64,000 nucleotides of DNA from Streptomyces sp. NRRL S-244 (lineage in GTDB: Bacteria; Actinomycetota; Actinomycetes; Streptomycetales; Streptomycetaceae), in NCBI RefSeq assembly GCF_000717915.1, contig NZ_JOCX01000014.1, forward strand, positions 62,001-126,000, in the 5' to 3' direction. Below the pieces are notes generated by a model, which did not search any database, was not told the origin of the DNA, and saw only the letters and a list, made by a program, of their open reading frames with translations. Shown here piece after piece: positions 44,214-52,644 of the stretch (positions are counted from its first letter, which is position 1; every line of letters begins with the position of its first letter). Made by a program: the position numbers and the translations under genes.

Positions 44214-46676
44214 ATGAGCGACCAGTCACCACCACCGGGCTGGACGCCTCGCGACCCGGACACCCCCGCAGGGACCCCCTCGGCAAGGCAGCCACAGACA
44301 CCCCGGAAGCCGCAGAAGCCGCGGAATTCGCAGGGACCGCAGAAGCCGGCCGGCGCGAGGCAGGCCCGCCGAGCCGCCAAGAAGGCGGAGCGGAAACGGA
44401 AGCGGACCGGCTGGCGCCGCCTCGTCCCCACCTGGCGCATGGTGCTCGGCGCCGTCCTGCTGCTCGCCCTGCTGATCGTCGGCGCCTTCGTCGCCGGCTA
44501 CCTGCTGGTGCACATCCCGCCCGCCAACTCCGCCGCGACCGCCCAGTCCAACCTCTACCTCTACGCGGACGGCTCCCAGCTCGCCCGCGACGGCGAGGTC
44601 AACCGCGTCAACGTCCCGCTCTCGCAGATCCCCCGCACCGTCCAGGAAGCCGTACTGGCCGCGGAGGACCGGGACTTCTACTCCGAGCGGGCCGTCGACC
44701 CCAAGGCGATGGTCCGCGCCGCCTGGAACACGGCGACCGGCAAGGGCACCCAGTCCGGCTCCACCATCACCCAGCAGTACGTCAAGAACTACTACCTGGG
44801 CCAGGAACAGACCATCAAGCGCAAGGTGAAGGAGTTCTTCATCGCGATCAAACTCGGTCGCGAGAAGTCGAAGGACTACATCCTGGAGGGTTACCTCAAC
44901 ACCAGCTACTTCGGCCGCAACGCGTACGGCATCCAGGCCGCCGCCCAGGCCTACTACGGCAAGGACGTCGACAAACTCAACCCCGCCGAGGGCGCGTACC
45001 TCGCCACCCTCCTCAACTCCCCCAGCGCCTTCGACGTCGTCGCCCACCCCCAGAGCCGCGAGCGCGCGCTCGCCCGCTGGAACTACGTGCTCGACGGCAT
45101 GGTCAAGAAGCAGTGGCTGCCGGCGGCCGAGCGGGCCGCCACCCGCTTCCCCGAACCCGGCAAGGTCCGCCCGGCCGCCGGGCTCTCCGGCCAGCGCGGC
45201 TACCTCGTCGAGGCCGTCAAGGACTACATCGTCGAGCACAAGATCCTCGACGAGAAGACCCTCGCCGAGGGCGGCTACCGCATCACCACGACGATCGACA
45301 AGCGGCGGCAGAACGCGTTCGTCGACGCCGTCGACGAGAAGATGGTCAGCCAACTCGACCCGGAGAAGAACAAGGCCGACCGCGTCGTACGGGCCGGCGG
45401 GGTCTCCATCGACCCGGCCACCGGCAAGGTCGTCGCCATGTACGGGGGCATCGACTACACCAAGCAGTACGTCAACAACGCGACCCGGCACGACTACCAG
45501 GTGGCCTCCACCTTCAAGCCGTTCGTGTTCGCGGCCGCCGTCGAGAACGACTCCCGCACCCAGGACGGCCGCCTGATCACCCCCAACACCGTCTACAACG
45601 GCGACAACAAGCGCCGCGTGGTCGGCACCCGGACCCCGTACGCCCCCGAGAACGAGGGGCAGATCTCGTACGGGAACATCACCGTCAACACCGCCACCGA
45701 CCTCTCCGTCAACGCCGTCTTCGCGCAGATGGTCGTCGACGTCGGCACCGCCAAGGTCAAGCGGACCGCGATCGACCTCGGCATCCCCGCGGACACCCCG
45801 AACTTCGACGCCGGCCCGGCCATGGCGCTGGGCACCATGCAGGCCAGCGTCCTGGACATGACCCAGGCCTACGCGACCCTCGCCGACCACGGGCGCTACA
45901 CCCCGTACACCCTCATCGAGAAGATCGAGAAGGCCGACGACGACGTCCACCTGCCCGACCGCACCCCGAAGCAGACCATCAGCCGCGAAGCCGCCGACAC
46001 CACCACGTCCATGCTGGTCAGCGTCGTCGACAACGGCACCGGCACGGCCGCCCTCGCCGCCGGGCACCCGGCCGCCGGCAAGACCGGCACCGGCGAACTG
46101 GACCGCTCCGCCTGGTTCGCGGCGTACACCCCGGACCTGGTCACGGTCGTCTCGATGATGGGCCAGGACCCCGATACGGGCGCCCTGGAATCCCTGTACG
46201 GGGCTCTCGGCGAGGCCCGGATCGGGGGCGGCGGGTACCCGGCCCGGATCTGGGCGCAGTACACGAAGACGGCTCTGGAGAACAGCGACCCCCTGGACTT
46301 CGACCTCGATCTCCAGCCGGGCGCGGCCCCGTCCCCGCCGCCGTTCGTCCCGAGCAGCCCGGAGCCTTCGGAGGACGAGAGCACCCCCGAATCCCCGCCG
46401 CCGCCGAGCCGGCCGAACCGCCCGGGCCGCCCGACGCCGCCCACCGGCGGCCAGGACCAGGGAGGCCAGACCCAGGGCCAGAACGAGGGTCAGACCACCG
46501 GGGGACAGACCACGGAGGGCGACACCACGGGGGGCCAGACGGACGCGGGCACCTCCACCGGAACGAGTACGGGGACGGGGACGACCGCAGGCACCACGAC
46601 GGGCTCCACGGCAGGCGCGCTCGGCGGCGTGACGGGCGGCCTGCGCAGGCGCCCGCCGTCGGAATACCTGGAGTAG
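44214..46676 (+). CDS. Class A penicillin-binding protein (bifunctional transglycosylase/transpeptidase)
   Basis: An 820-residue peptidoglycan polymerase. A Pro/Lys/Arg-rich cytoplasmic N-terminus and a membrane helix (~77-100) lead into the GT51 domain with EDRDFYSERAVD and GSTITQQYVKNYYL. The transpeptidase domain has STFK, SVN (DLSVNAVFA) and KTGTGEL. The C-terminal ~110 residues are Pro-, Gln- and Thr/Gly-rich and probably extend into the wall. ATG 44214 has GAGGAG 9 nt upstream. It is divergent from the ABC operon. Confidence 0.96.
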   Translation: MSDQSPPPGWTPRDPDTPAGTPSARQPQTPRKPQKPRNSQGPQKPAGARQARRAAKKAERKRKRTGWRRLVPTWRMVLGAVLLLALLIVGAFVAGYLLVHIPPANSAATAQSNLYLYADGSQLARDGEVNRVNVPLSQIPRTVQEAVLAAEDRDFYSERAVDPKAMVRAAWNTATGKGTQSGSTITQQYVKNYYLGQEQTIKRKVKEFFIAIKLGREKSKDYILEGYLNTSYFGRNAYGIQAAAQAYYGKDVDKLNPAEGAYLATLLNSPSAFDVVAHPQSRERALARWNYVLDGMVKKQWLPAAERAATRFPEPGKVRPAAGLSGQRGYLVEAVKDYIVEHKILDEKTLAEGGYRITTTIDKRRQNAFVDAVDEKMVSQLDPEKNKADRVVRAGGVSIDPATGKVVAMYGGIDYTKQYVNNATRHDYQVASTFKPFVFAAAVENDSRTQDGRLITPNTVYNGDNKRRVVGTRTPYAPENEGQISYGNITVNTATDLSVNAVFAQMVVDVGTAKVKRTAIDLGIPADTPNFDAGPAMALGTMQASVLDMTQAYATLADHGRYTPYTLIEKIEKADDDVHLPDRTPKQTISREAADTTTSMLVSVVDNGTGTAALAAGHPAAGKTGTGELDRSAWFAAYTPDLVTVVSMMGQDPDTGALESLYGALGEARIGGGGYPARIWAQYTKTALENSDPLDFDLDLQPGAAPSPPPFVPSSPEPSEDESTPESPPPPSRPNRPGRPTPPTGGQDQGGQTQGQNEGQTTGGQTTEGDTTGGQTDAGTSTGTSTGTGTTAGTTTGSTAGALGGVTGGLRRRPPSEYLE

Positions 46677-46694
46677 CCGCCCCGGAAGCGCGGA

Positions 46695-47015
46695 TCAGTG
46701 ACCGGAGGTCGCCTTCAGCCCCACCACGGCGACCAGCAGCAGGCAGATGAAGAAGATCCGGGCGGCGGTGACGGGCTCACCCAGCACCGCCATACCGAGC
46801 ACGGCGGCGCCGGCCGCGCCGATGCCCACCCATACGCCGTACGCGGTACCGATGGGCAGGGTCTTGGCGGCGTACGAGAGCAGCACCATGCTGGCGACGA
46901 TCCCGGCACCGGTGAACACGCTGGGCCACAGCCGGGTGAAGCCCTCCGTGAACTTCATACCGATCGACCAGCCGACTTCGAGCAGACCGGCGACGAGAAG
47001 CAGAACCCAGGCCAT
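46695..47015 (-). CDS. gdx: Guanidinium exporter Gdx (SugE-type SMR protein)
   Basis: A 106-residue four-helix SMR transporter. LLEVGWSIGMKFTEGFTRLWPS near 11-32 and LPIGTAYGVWVGIGA near 53-67 match SugE/Gdx rather than the EmrE drug exporters; Glu13 is the coupling acid. These export guanidinium ion. ATG 47015 has GGAGGTG 7 nt upstream. A likely guanidine-III riboswitch lies directly upstream, which supports the function. Confidence 0.93.
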   Translation of the reverse strand: MAWVLLLVAGLLEVGWSIGMKFTEGFTRLWPSVFTGAGIVASMVLLSYAAKTLPIGTAYGVWVGIGAAGAAVLGMAVLGEPVTAARIFFICLLLVAVVGLKATSGH

Positions 47016-47044
47016 GACAGGCACCTCCGGAACGAGAGCGAACG

Positions 47045-47102
47045 GGGTGCGTCGTCTTGTCGTCCAGCCACGGCTACCCGGTACGGCGCGTCTCGTCGGG
47101 GG
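47045..47102 (-). ncRNA. Guanidine-III (ykkC-III) riboswitch
   Basis: On the minus strand the leader contains GACGAGACGCGCCGTACC and, after a small hairpin (AGCC-GT-GGCT), GACAAGACGACGC. Both blocks and their order match the ykkC-III consensus as I remember it from the Thermobifida fusca RNA. It ends about 17 nt before the gdx Shine-Dalgarno, close enough for pseudoknot-controlled translation. An exporter of guanidinium is the expected target gene. Confidence 0.85.
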
Positions 47103-47132
47103 TTCCCCACCACCGTAGCAAAGCGCACACGA

Positions 47133-47162
47133 AAGGGCCGGTGACACCGGTCACCGGCCCTT
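47133..47162 (-). terminator. Terminator after the GroES-like gene
   Basis: A perfect 13-bp stem AAGGGCCGGTGAC / GTCACCGGCCCTT (47133-47145 and 47150-47162) with loop ACCG, 38 bp beyond the GroES-like stop. Confidence 0.8.
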
Positions 47163-47199
47163 CGACGCCGGTCCGTCGCCGGAGGCGTGCTCCGCGCTC

Positions 47200-47550
47200 C
47201 TACAGGTAGAGCCCGGTGGAGTCCTTGGACCCCTCCAGCCGCTCGGCGGCCACGGCGTGCAGGTCCCGCTCGCGCATCAGCACGTACGTCGCACCCCGCA
47301 CCTCGACCTCGGCCCGGTCCTCGGGGTCGTACAGCACCCGGTCGCCCGGCTCCACACTGCGTACGTTCTGCCCGACCGCGACCACCTCGGCCCAGGCCAG
47401 CCGCTTGCCCACGGCAGCGGTGGCCGGGATCAGGATGCCGCCGCCCGAGCGCCGCTCGCCCTCCGGCGAGTCGGACTTCACGAGCACACGGTCGTGCAGC
47501 ATGCGGATGGGCAGCTTGTCGTGGGTGGTGGTGTTGGTGTCGTCGCTCAC
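47200..47550 (-). CDS. GroES-family co-chaperonin-like protein
   Basis: A 116-residue protein with the GroES fold: LHDRVLVKSDSPEGERRSGGGILIP and VEPGDRVLYDPED. The normal groES-groEL arrangement is absent, and there is a ~15-residue C-terminal extension, so it is an orphan paralogue. GTG 47550 begins VSDDTNTTTHD. It lies 46 bp downstream of the DUF3618 gene on the same strand. Confidence 0.87.
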   Translation of the reverse strand: MSDDTNTTTHDKLPIRMLHDRVLVKSDSPEGERRSGGGILIPATAAVGKRLAWAEVVAVGQNVRSVEPGDRVLYDPEDRAEVEVRGATYVLMRERDLHAVAAERLEGSKDSTGLYL

Positions 47551-47596
47551 GTCACGAACCTACCCGCCCGCGACCGGCCCGTACGCCGCAGGGTCA

Positions 47597-47920
47597 TCAG
47601 CGCTTGCGCCGCGCCGATACGACGAGCAGGCCGATCACACCGGCCGCGACCAGCGCGATGGGCGCGATCCGCTCGAAGCGCGGGGCGCCGTCCTCGTGGC
47701 GCAGGCCCTCCCGTACGTCCGTCAGGAGACGGTTCACGGCGACGACGGCACGCCCGGCGGTGTGGTCCACGGTCGAGGCGACCCTGGCCTTCGCGTCCCC
47801 GATGATCGTCTTCGGATGCACGCGCACGCCGATCTCGTCGAGCGTCTCGGCGAGCTGCTCGCGGCGGCGGACGATGTCCGCCTCGATCTGTGCGGGGGTC
47901 CTGGCTTCGGGCACGGGCAC
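47597..47920 (-). CDS. DUF3618 family protein
   Basis: A 107-residue protein with the DUF3618 signature IEADIVRRREQLAETLDEI at ~11-29 and a C-terminal membrane helix (~86-103) with a basic tail. Function is unknown; it may be tail-anchored. GTG 47920 has GGAGGC 6 nt upstream. It is divergent from bcp. Confidence 0.85.
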   Translation of the reverse strand: MPVPEARTPAQIEADIVRRREQLAETLDEIGVRVHPKTIIGDAKARVASTVDHTAGRAVVAVNRLLTDVREGLRHEDGAPRFERIAPIALVAAGVIGLLVVSARRKR

Positions 47921-48028
47921 CGCGCTGCCTCCGTCGTCGTCGGGTCGAGTAGGGGGCGTAGCCCACCATGAACAGTCTGTCAGCTTAGTCTCGGACGGTA
48001 CCGATCCCCTCCCGAGGAGACTGTTGAC

Positions 48029-48496
48029 ATGAGCGAGCGACTCCAGCCGGGCGACACCGCCCCCGCCTTCACCCTGCCCGACGCGGACGGCAACGAGGTT
48101 TCGCTCGCCGACCACAAGGGCCGCAAGGTGATCGTGTACTTCTACCCCGCGGCGCTGACGCCGGGCTGCACGAAGCAGGCCTGCGATTTCACGGACAACC
48201 TGTCGGTGCTGGCCGAGGCCGGTTACGACGTGATCGGCGTGTCCCCGGACAAGCCGGAGAAGCTGGCGAAGTTCCGCGAGAAGGAGCACCTGAAGGTCAC
48301 CCTGGTCGGCGACCCGGAGAAGAAGGTCCTGGAGTCCTACGGCGCGTACGGCGAGAAGAAGCTGTACGGCAAGACGGTGACCGGCGTCATCCGCTCCACG
48401 GTGATCGTGGACGAGGAGGGCAAGGTCGAACGCGCCCTCTACAACGTCAAGGCCACGGGCCACGTAGCCAAGATCATCAAGGACCTGGGCATCTGA
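48029..48496 (+). CDS. bcp: Thioredoxin-dependent thiol peroxidase (Bcp/PrxQ)
   Basis: A 155-residue peroxiredoxin that reduces hydroperoxides. The active site reads YFYPAALTPGCTKQACDF, with the peroxidatic and resolving cysteines four residues apart. ATG 48029 has GAGGAG 9 nt upstream. A terminator follows. Confidence 0.95.
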   Translation: MSERLQPGDTAPAFTLPDADGNEVSLADHKGRKVIVYFYPAALTPGCTKQACDFTDNLSVLAEAGYDVIGVSPDKPEKLAKFREKEHLKVTLVGDPEKKVLESYGAYGEKKLYGKTVTGVIRSTVIVDEEGKVERALYNVKATGHVAKIIKDLGI

Positions 48497-48517
48497 CGCC
48501 ACCCACCCTCCCCCGAC

Positions 48518-48548
48518 AGCGGCCCGCACCCACCCGGTGCGGGCCGCT
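48518..48548 (+). terminator. Terminator after bcp
   Basis: Perfect 13-bp stem AGCGGCCCGCACC / GGTGCGGGCCGCT (48518-48530 and 48536-48548) with a 5-nt loop, 21 bp after the stop. Confidence 0.85.
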
Positions 48549-48644
48549 CCGCTTATCGGACGAAAAAACCCGTAACTGTCCGACTATCACCCCGTTACTC
48601 CGTACGAGAGCCGCACACGCGGCCGGAAACGGAGGGGGCGTCGG

Positions 48645-49292
48645 ATGGCGACGAGCCAATACACGAGGGAACGCCTGACGGAGGCGGCGCGTACGTCGCG
48701 GACGCTGAGCGAGGCGGTGGAGAAACTGGGGGCGATCCCGCGGAGCGGGTCCCGGGAATACGTTCGCGTGCGCATGCGGAAGCTGGGGATCGACACATCG
48801 CACTTCGAGCGGGAGGGGGTGAAGTGGACCATGGAGGTCCTCGAGAAGGCTGTGGCCGCCTCCAGCAACATGTACGAGGTGCTCCACCGACTCGGCCTGG
48901 AGGCCGTGGGCGGACACCACGCTCACATCAGCCGCAAGGTGAAGGCATTCGGCATCGACACCTCGCACTTCACCGGCCCGAGGCGGACGGAGCGAATGCG
49001 GGACAACAGACGCCGTCGCACAGCCGAGGAGATCCTCTGCAAGGACACCTCACCACAGGCCACAAGAACGCCCAACTCCCGGCTGCGGCGCGCCCTCCTG
49101 GAGGCTGGGGCCCACGAGTGCTGCGCCTTCTGCGGCATCGAGGCGGTCTGGCTGGGTGAGCCGCTCGCCTTGGAGGTCGACCACATAGACGGCAACTGGC
49201 GGAACAACCTGCGAGAGAACTTGCGGTTCCTCTGCCCCAACTGCCACTCCACGACTGATACATACCGCGGCCGAGGCAAGGTGCGACGATGA
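48645..49292 (+). CDS. HNH endonuclease domain protein (1)
   Basis: A 215-residue protein. Two repeated helix-turn-helix-like modules each end in GIDTSHF (~47-53 and ~106-112). The C-terminal HNH domain has CAFCG, LEVDHIDGNWRNN, and LRFLCPNCHSTTDTYRGR, with intact His and Asn. ATG 48645 has GGAGGGGGCG upstream. Its stop overlaps the start of the second HNH gene (ATGA). Role unknown; it may be a homing-like or regulatory nuclease. Confidence 0.85.
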   Translation: MATSQYTRERLTEAARTSRTLSEAVEKLGAIPRSGSREYVRVRMRKLGIDTSHFEREGVKWTMEVLEKAVAASSNMYEVLHRLGLEAVGGHHAHISRKVKAFGIDTSHFTGPRRTERMRDNRRRRTAEEILCKDTSPQATRTPNSRLRRALLEAGAHECCAFCGIEAVWLGEPLALEVDHIDGNWRNNLRENLRFLCPNCHSTTDTYRGRGKVRR

Positions 49293-49942
49293 CCACCGCC
49301 AACCGCTACACGAAGGAAGCCCTTGCCGAGGCGGCCCAGCTCTGCTCGAGCATCGAGGAGGTCATCGCCCACCTGGGCACGCGACCGTACTCCCGGCTCA
49401 CCTCCTACCTTCTGAAGCGGTTCGGCGACCACGGTATCGACGTGTCCCACTTCCCCGCCGTTGGCCGGCCGCCGCGGCCGACGGCGGCGGAGCTCCGGCA
49501 CGCCGTGGACGCATCGCGCTCACTCTCCGAGTCCCTTCGCGTCCTCGGCCGGCCGGACAACCATCGTCAGCGCGCACGCCTGAAGGCATGGATCGCGGAG
49601 GAGGGCATCAGCACCACCCACTTCCTGGGGCAAGCCCACCAGCGCGGCAAGCCATCGCCCACCGCCAAAACACCGGACGAGATACTCGTCCGGCATGACA
49701 GGCAGCGGAGAACCGGCACCAAGGCGCTGCGTCGCGCGCTGCGCGAGATCGGTGTCCCGGAATGCTGCGACCGGTGCGAAGCACCTCCCGAGTGGCGCGG
49801 GCGCCCCATGACCTTGGAGATCGACCACATCAACGGCGACTGGAGCGACGACCGCCGGGAGAACCTCCGGCTGCTGTGCCCCAACTGCCACGCGATCACC
49901 AGCACATGGTGCCGAGGAGGCCGTCGCCGGTCGAGTTCCTGA
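49289..49942 (+). CDS. HNH endonuclease domain protein (2), paralogue of the previous gene
   Basis: A 217-residue protein of the same layout: two DNA-binding-like modules ending in GIDVSHF and GISTTHF, then HNH with CDRCE, LEIDHINGDWSDD and LRLLCPNCHAITSTW. Identity with the first copy is low except in the HNH core and the module ends, so the duplication looks old. ATG 49289 overlaps the first gene's stop. It lies 49 bp upstream of tRNA-Leu. Confidence 0.85.
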   Translation: MTTANRYTKEALAEAAQLCSSIEEVIAHLGTRPYSRLTSYLLKRFGDHGIDVSHFPAVGRPPRPTAAELRHAVDASRSLSESLRVLGRPDNHRQRARLKAWIAEEGISTTHFLGQAHQRGKPSPTAKTPDEILVRHDRQRRTGTKALRRALREIGVPECCDRCEAPPEWRGRPMTLEIDHINGDWSDDRRENLRLLCPNCHAITSTWCRGGRRRSSS

Positions 49943-49960
49943 TCTTGCGCATTTTCGTAC

Positions 49961-49990
49961 AGCCGCCTGCCGCTATCATGGCAGGCGGCT
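49961..49990. promoter_or_regulatory. Inverted repeat enclosing the likely tRNA -10
   Basis: AGCCGCCTGCC (49961-49971) and GGCAGGCGGCT (49980-49990) form a perfect 11-bp stem whose loop contains TATCAT (49974-49979). TATCAT is a good -10 hexamer 12 nt upstream of the tRNA 5' end. The repeat may terminate the HNH operon while also holding the tRNA promoter. Confidence 0.6.
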
Positions 49991-49991
49991 A

Positions 49992-50075
49992 GCGGCGGTG
50001 GCGCAACGGCGACGCAGCAGACTTAGGATCTGTGGCCCGTGAAACGGCTTGAGGGTTCGAATCCCTTCCGCCGCA
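49992..50075 (+). tRNA. tRNA-Leu, anticodon TAG
   Basis: An 84-nt tRNA with a 7-bp acceptor stem (GCGGCGG with CCGCCGC), discriminator A75, D arm, anticodon arm GCAGA-CTTAGGA-TCTGT with anticodon TAG (50024-50026), a long class II variable arm (about 14 nt) and T arm with GGTTCGAATCC. CCA is not encoded. It reads the CUA leucine codon. Confidence 0.95.
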
Positions 50076-50079
50076 CAGC

Positions 50080-50122
50080 AATGGCCTGCGAATCGAAAGA
50101 TCGATGCGCAGGCCATTTTTGT
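50080..50122 (+). terminator. Terminator after tRNA-Leu
   Basis: AATGGCCTGCG (50080-50090) pairs with CGCAGGCCATT (50107-50117), followed by a T-tract, TTTTTGT. A classical intrinsic terminator. Confidence 0.88.
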
Positions 50123-50130
50123 ACCCGCCC

Positions 50131-50739
50131 TCAGGCGACCAGGGCGCGGATGAAGGGGACCAGGGCGCGGAAGGCCTGGCCTCGGTGGGAGATGGCGTTC
50201 TTTTCCGCCGGGGTGAGTTCCGCGCAGGTGCGGGTTTCGCCCTCGGGCTGGAGGACCGGGTCGTAGCCGAAGCCGCCGGTGCCCGCCGGGGTGTGGCGGA
50301 GGGTGCCGAGGAGGCGGCCCTCCACGACGCGTTCGGTGCCGTCCGGGAGGGCGAGGGCCGCCGCGCACGCGAAGTGGGCTCCGCGGTGCTCGTCGGCGAT
50401 GTCCCCGAGCTGGGCCAGCAGCAGGTCCAGGTTCGCCCGGTCGTCTCCGTGCTTGCCCGCCCACCGCGCCGAGAAGATGCCGGGGGCGCCGTTCAGGACG
50501 TCCACGCAGAGGCCGGAGTCGTCGGCGATCGCCGGCAGTCCGGTGGCCTGGGCCAGGGCGTGCGCCTTGAGGAGGGCGTTCTCGGCGAAGGTGACGCCGG
50601 TCTCCTTGACGTCCGGGATCTGCGGGTACGCGTCCGCGCCGACCAGCTCGTACGGCAGGCCGGCGTCGGACAGGATGGCGTGGAGCTCGGCGACTTTGCC
50701 CGCGTTGCGGGTGGCGAGGATCAGGCGGCTGCTGGTCAT
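50131..50739 (-). CDS. rdgB: XTP/dITP diphosphatase (RdgB/HAM1)
   Basis: Removes non-canonical purine nucleotides (ITP, XTP). About 202 residues; ATRNAGKVAEL at the N-terminus, ADDSGLCVDVL, SARWAGKHGDDRANL and the C-terminal HRGQAFRAL are family signatures. ATG 50739 or the ATG 9 nt upstream is the start. It lies downstream of rph and a small lipoprotein gene on the same strand, the usual rph-rdgB neighbourhood in actinomycetes. Confidence 0.96.
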   Translation of the reverse strand: MTSSRLILATRNAGKVAELHAILSDAGLPYELVGADAYPQIPDVKETGVTFAENALLKAHALAQATGLPAIADDSGLCVDVLNGAPGIFSARWAGKHGDDRANLDLLLAQLGDIADEHRGAHFACAAALALPDGTERVVEGRLLGTLRHTPAGTGGFGYDPVLQPEGETRTCAELTPAEKNAISHRGQAFRALVPFIRALVA

Positions 50740-50785
50740 GGACCCCATTATTCCGCGTCCGTCATGACGGCCACCTGCGGCCCCG

Positions 50786-51172
50786 TCAGCCCGGGGTGCA
50801 GACCTTCGAGAGTTCCTTCGCGGCGTCGGCGACCGGCTGGATGTCCGGGGTGGCGTTGCCGTTCTCGATGGCCGTGCGGACGTTCTTGACCGCCGTGGTC
50901 ATGGAGGAGACGGCCTTGCTCAGGTCGGCGTTGTCCGTCTGGTCGCCGACCTTCTTGAGGTTCGCCTCGATCTGGTTCAGCGCGTTCTGGGCGTCCTGCG
51001 GGCTGTTGCCGGCCTGGGAGACCGCCTGCTGGAGGTCGTTGGCGCCGTCGGTGATGGCCACCGCCGTGTTCGCGCAGTCCATCGCCGTCGAGATCGCGTC
51101 ACAGGACGTCAGCGCCGGGACGGCGAGAGCCGCTGCGAGCACGACCGCCGCTATGCGGTGCTTCGGGTTCAT
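50786..51172 (-). CDS. Small secreted lipoprotein
   Basis: A 128-residue protein with a type II signal peptide ending in the lipobox LTSC (Cys24). The mature part is acidic and helical, with NSPQDAQNALNQIEANLKKVGDQ-type heptad character. Function is unknown. ATG 51172 has GGGAGA 8 nt upstream. It lies between the rph terminator and rdgB. Confidence 0.82.
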   Translation of the reverse strand: MNPKHRIAAVVLAAALAVPALTSCDAISTAMDCANTAVAITDGANDLQQAVSQAGNSPQDAQNALNQIEANLKKVGDQTDNADLSKAVSSMTTAVKNVRTAIENGNATPDIQPVADAAKELSKVCTPG

Positions 51173-51205
51173 GGTTCGGGTCTCCCAGGAATCGACACGG
51201 ATGCG

Positions 51206-51233
51206 AGAAGTGAGAAGCGAGAAGCGAGAAGCG
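51206..51233. repeat. Four tandem 7-bp repeats
   Basis: AGAAGTG then AGAAGCG three times (51206-51233), followed by a degenerate AAATACG. An unusually purine-rich stretch in the region upstream of the lipoprotein gene; it may hold part of its promoter. Confidence 0.85.
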
Positions 51234-51243
51234 AAATACGAGG

Positions 51244-51275
51244 ACGGGCGCACGGCTTTGACACCGTGCGCCCGT
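51244..51275 (-). terminator. Terminator after rph
   Basis: Perfect 12-bp stem ACGGGCGCACGG / CCGTGCGCCCGT (51244-51255 and 51264-51275) with loop CTTTGACA, 41 bp beyond the rph stop. Confidence 0.8.
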
Positions 51276-51315
51276 ACCCGGGGGGACGCACCAGCGGCCC
51301 CCGCGGTTCTGCGGC

Positions 51316-52041
<726 letters not shown>

Positions 52042-52104
52042 GCGTCCGAGCCTAGTCGGTGGCCGGGTGCGCGAGAGCCGGGTGGGCGAGAGCCGGGTAC
52101 GCGA

Positions 52105-52137
52105 AGACCCCGTCCGGGTGGGGCCCGTACGGGGTCT
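52105..52137 (-). terminator. Terminator after nagF
   Basis: AGACCCCGT (52105-52113) pairs with ACGGGGTCT (52129-52137), 26 bp beyond the nagF stop. Confidence 0.65.
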
Positions 52138-52163
52138 GGCGGAGGTCCGAGCGGGAGCTCAGC

Positions 52164-52397
52164 TCACATCATGTCTTCGATGTCGGCGGCGATCGGGTCG
52201 GCGTCGGTGCCGATGACGACCTGGACCGCGGTGCCCATCTTGACGACGCCGTGGGCGCCGGCGGCCTTCAGGGCGGCCTCGTCGACCTTGCTGGGGTCGA
52301 TGACCTCGGTGCGCAGGCGGGTGATGCAGCCCTCGACCTCTTCGATGTTCTCGATGCCGCCGAGCCCGGCGACGATCTTCTCAGCCTTGGTGGCCAT
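52164..52397 (-). CDS. nagF: PTS N-acetylglucosamine-specific EIIB component
   Basis: A 77-residue EIIB of the glucose/GlcNAc family. The phosphocysteine is in the GCITRLR segment (EEVEGCITRLRTEV, Cys24). It passes phosphate from EIIA to sugar on NagE. ATG 52397 has GGGAGA 7 nt upstream. It is divergent from nagE1 with a dre site between, the arrangement known for S. coelicolor nagF/nagE1/nagE2. Confidence 0.95.
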   Translation of the reverse strand: MATKAEKIVAGLGGIENIEEVEGCITRLRTEVIDPSKVDEAALKAAGAHGVVKMGTAVQVVIGTDADPIAADIEDMM

Positions 52398-52577
52398 GTG
52401 TTTCTCCCTGAGTTCTACGAAGAACGAGTCTCGGCGGTCCCGGTCCAGCCAGCGCGATCCGCTTTGTCACGGTAGCCCACTGTTGGCCCAGCTACGCGAG
52501 CGTGGGTCCGGCTTCTGCCGAATGATGACGATCAGCAGCAACCTGCCCTCCGGGCGGGTGAATGCGACCGCACCACA

Positions 52578-52593
52578 AGTGGTCTACACCAGT
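52578..52593. promoter_or_regulatory. dre-like DasR operator (nagF/nagE1)
   Basis: AGTGGTCTACACCAGT closely matches the DasR-responsive element consensus (AGTGGTCTAGACCACT-type palindrome). It is 52 bp upstream of nagE1 in the divergent region. Confidence 0.88.
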
Positions 52594-52644
52594 GTGCCGC
52601 ACCGGACGCACCTGCCCAAAAACGGGCCCGCCAGGAGGACGCCG

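Noticed and set aside
49992..50075. tRNA-Leu as an integration attachment site
   Set aside because: No duplicated tRNA 3' end, integrase or excisionase was found nearby; the HNH genes lie upstream rather than downstream.
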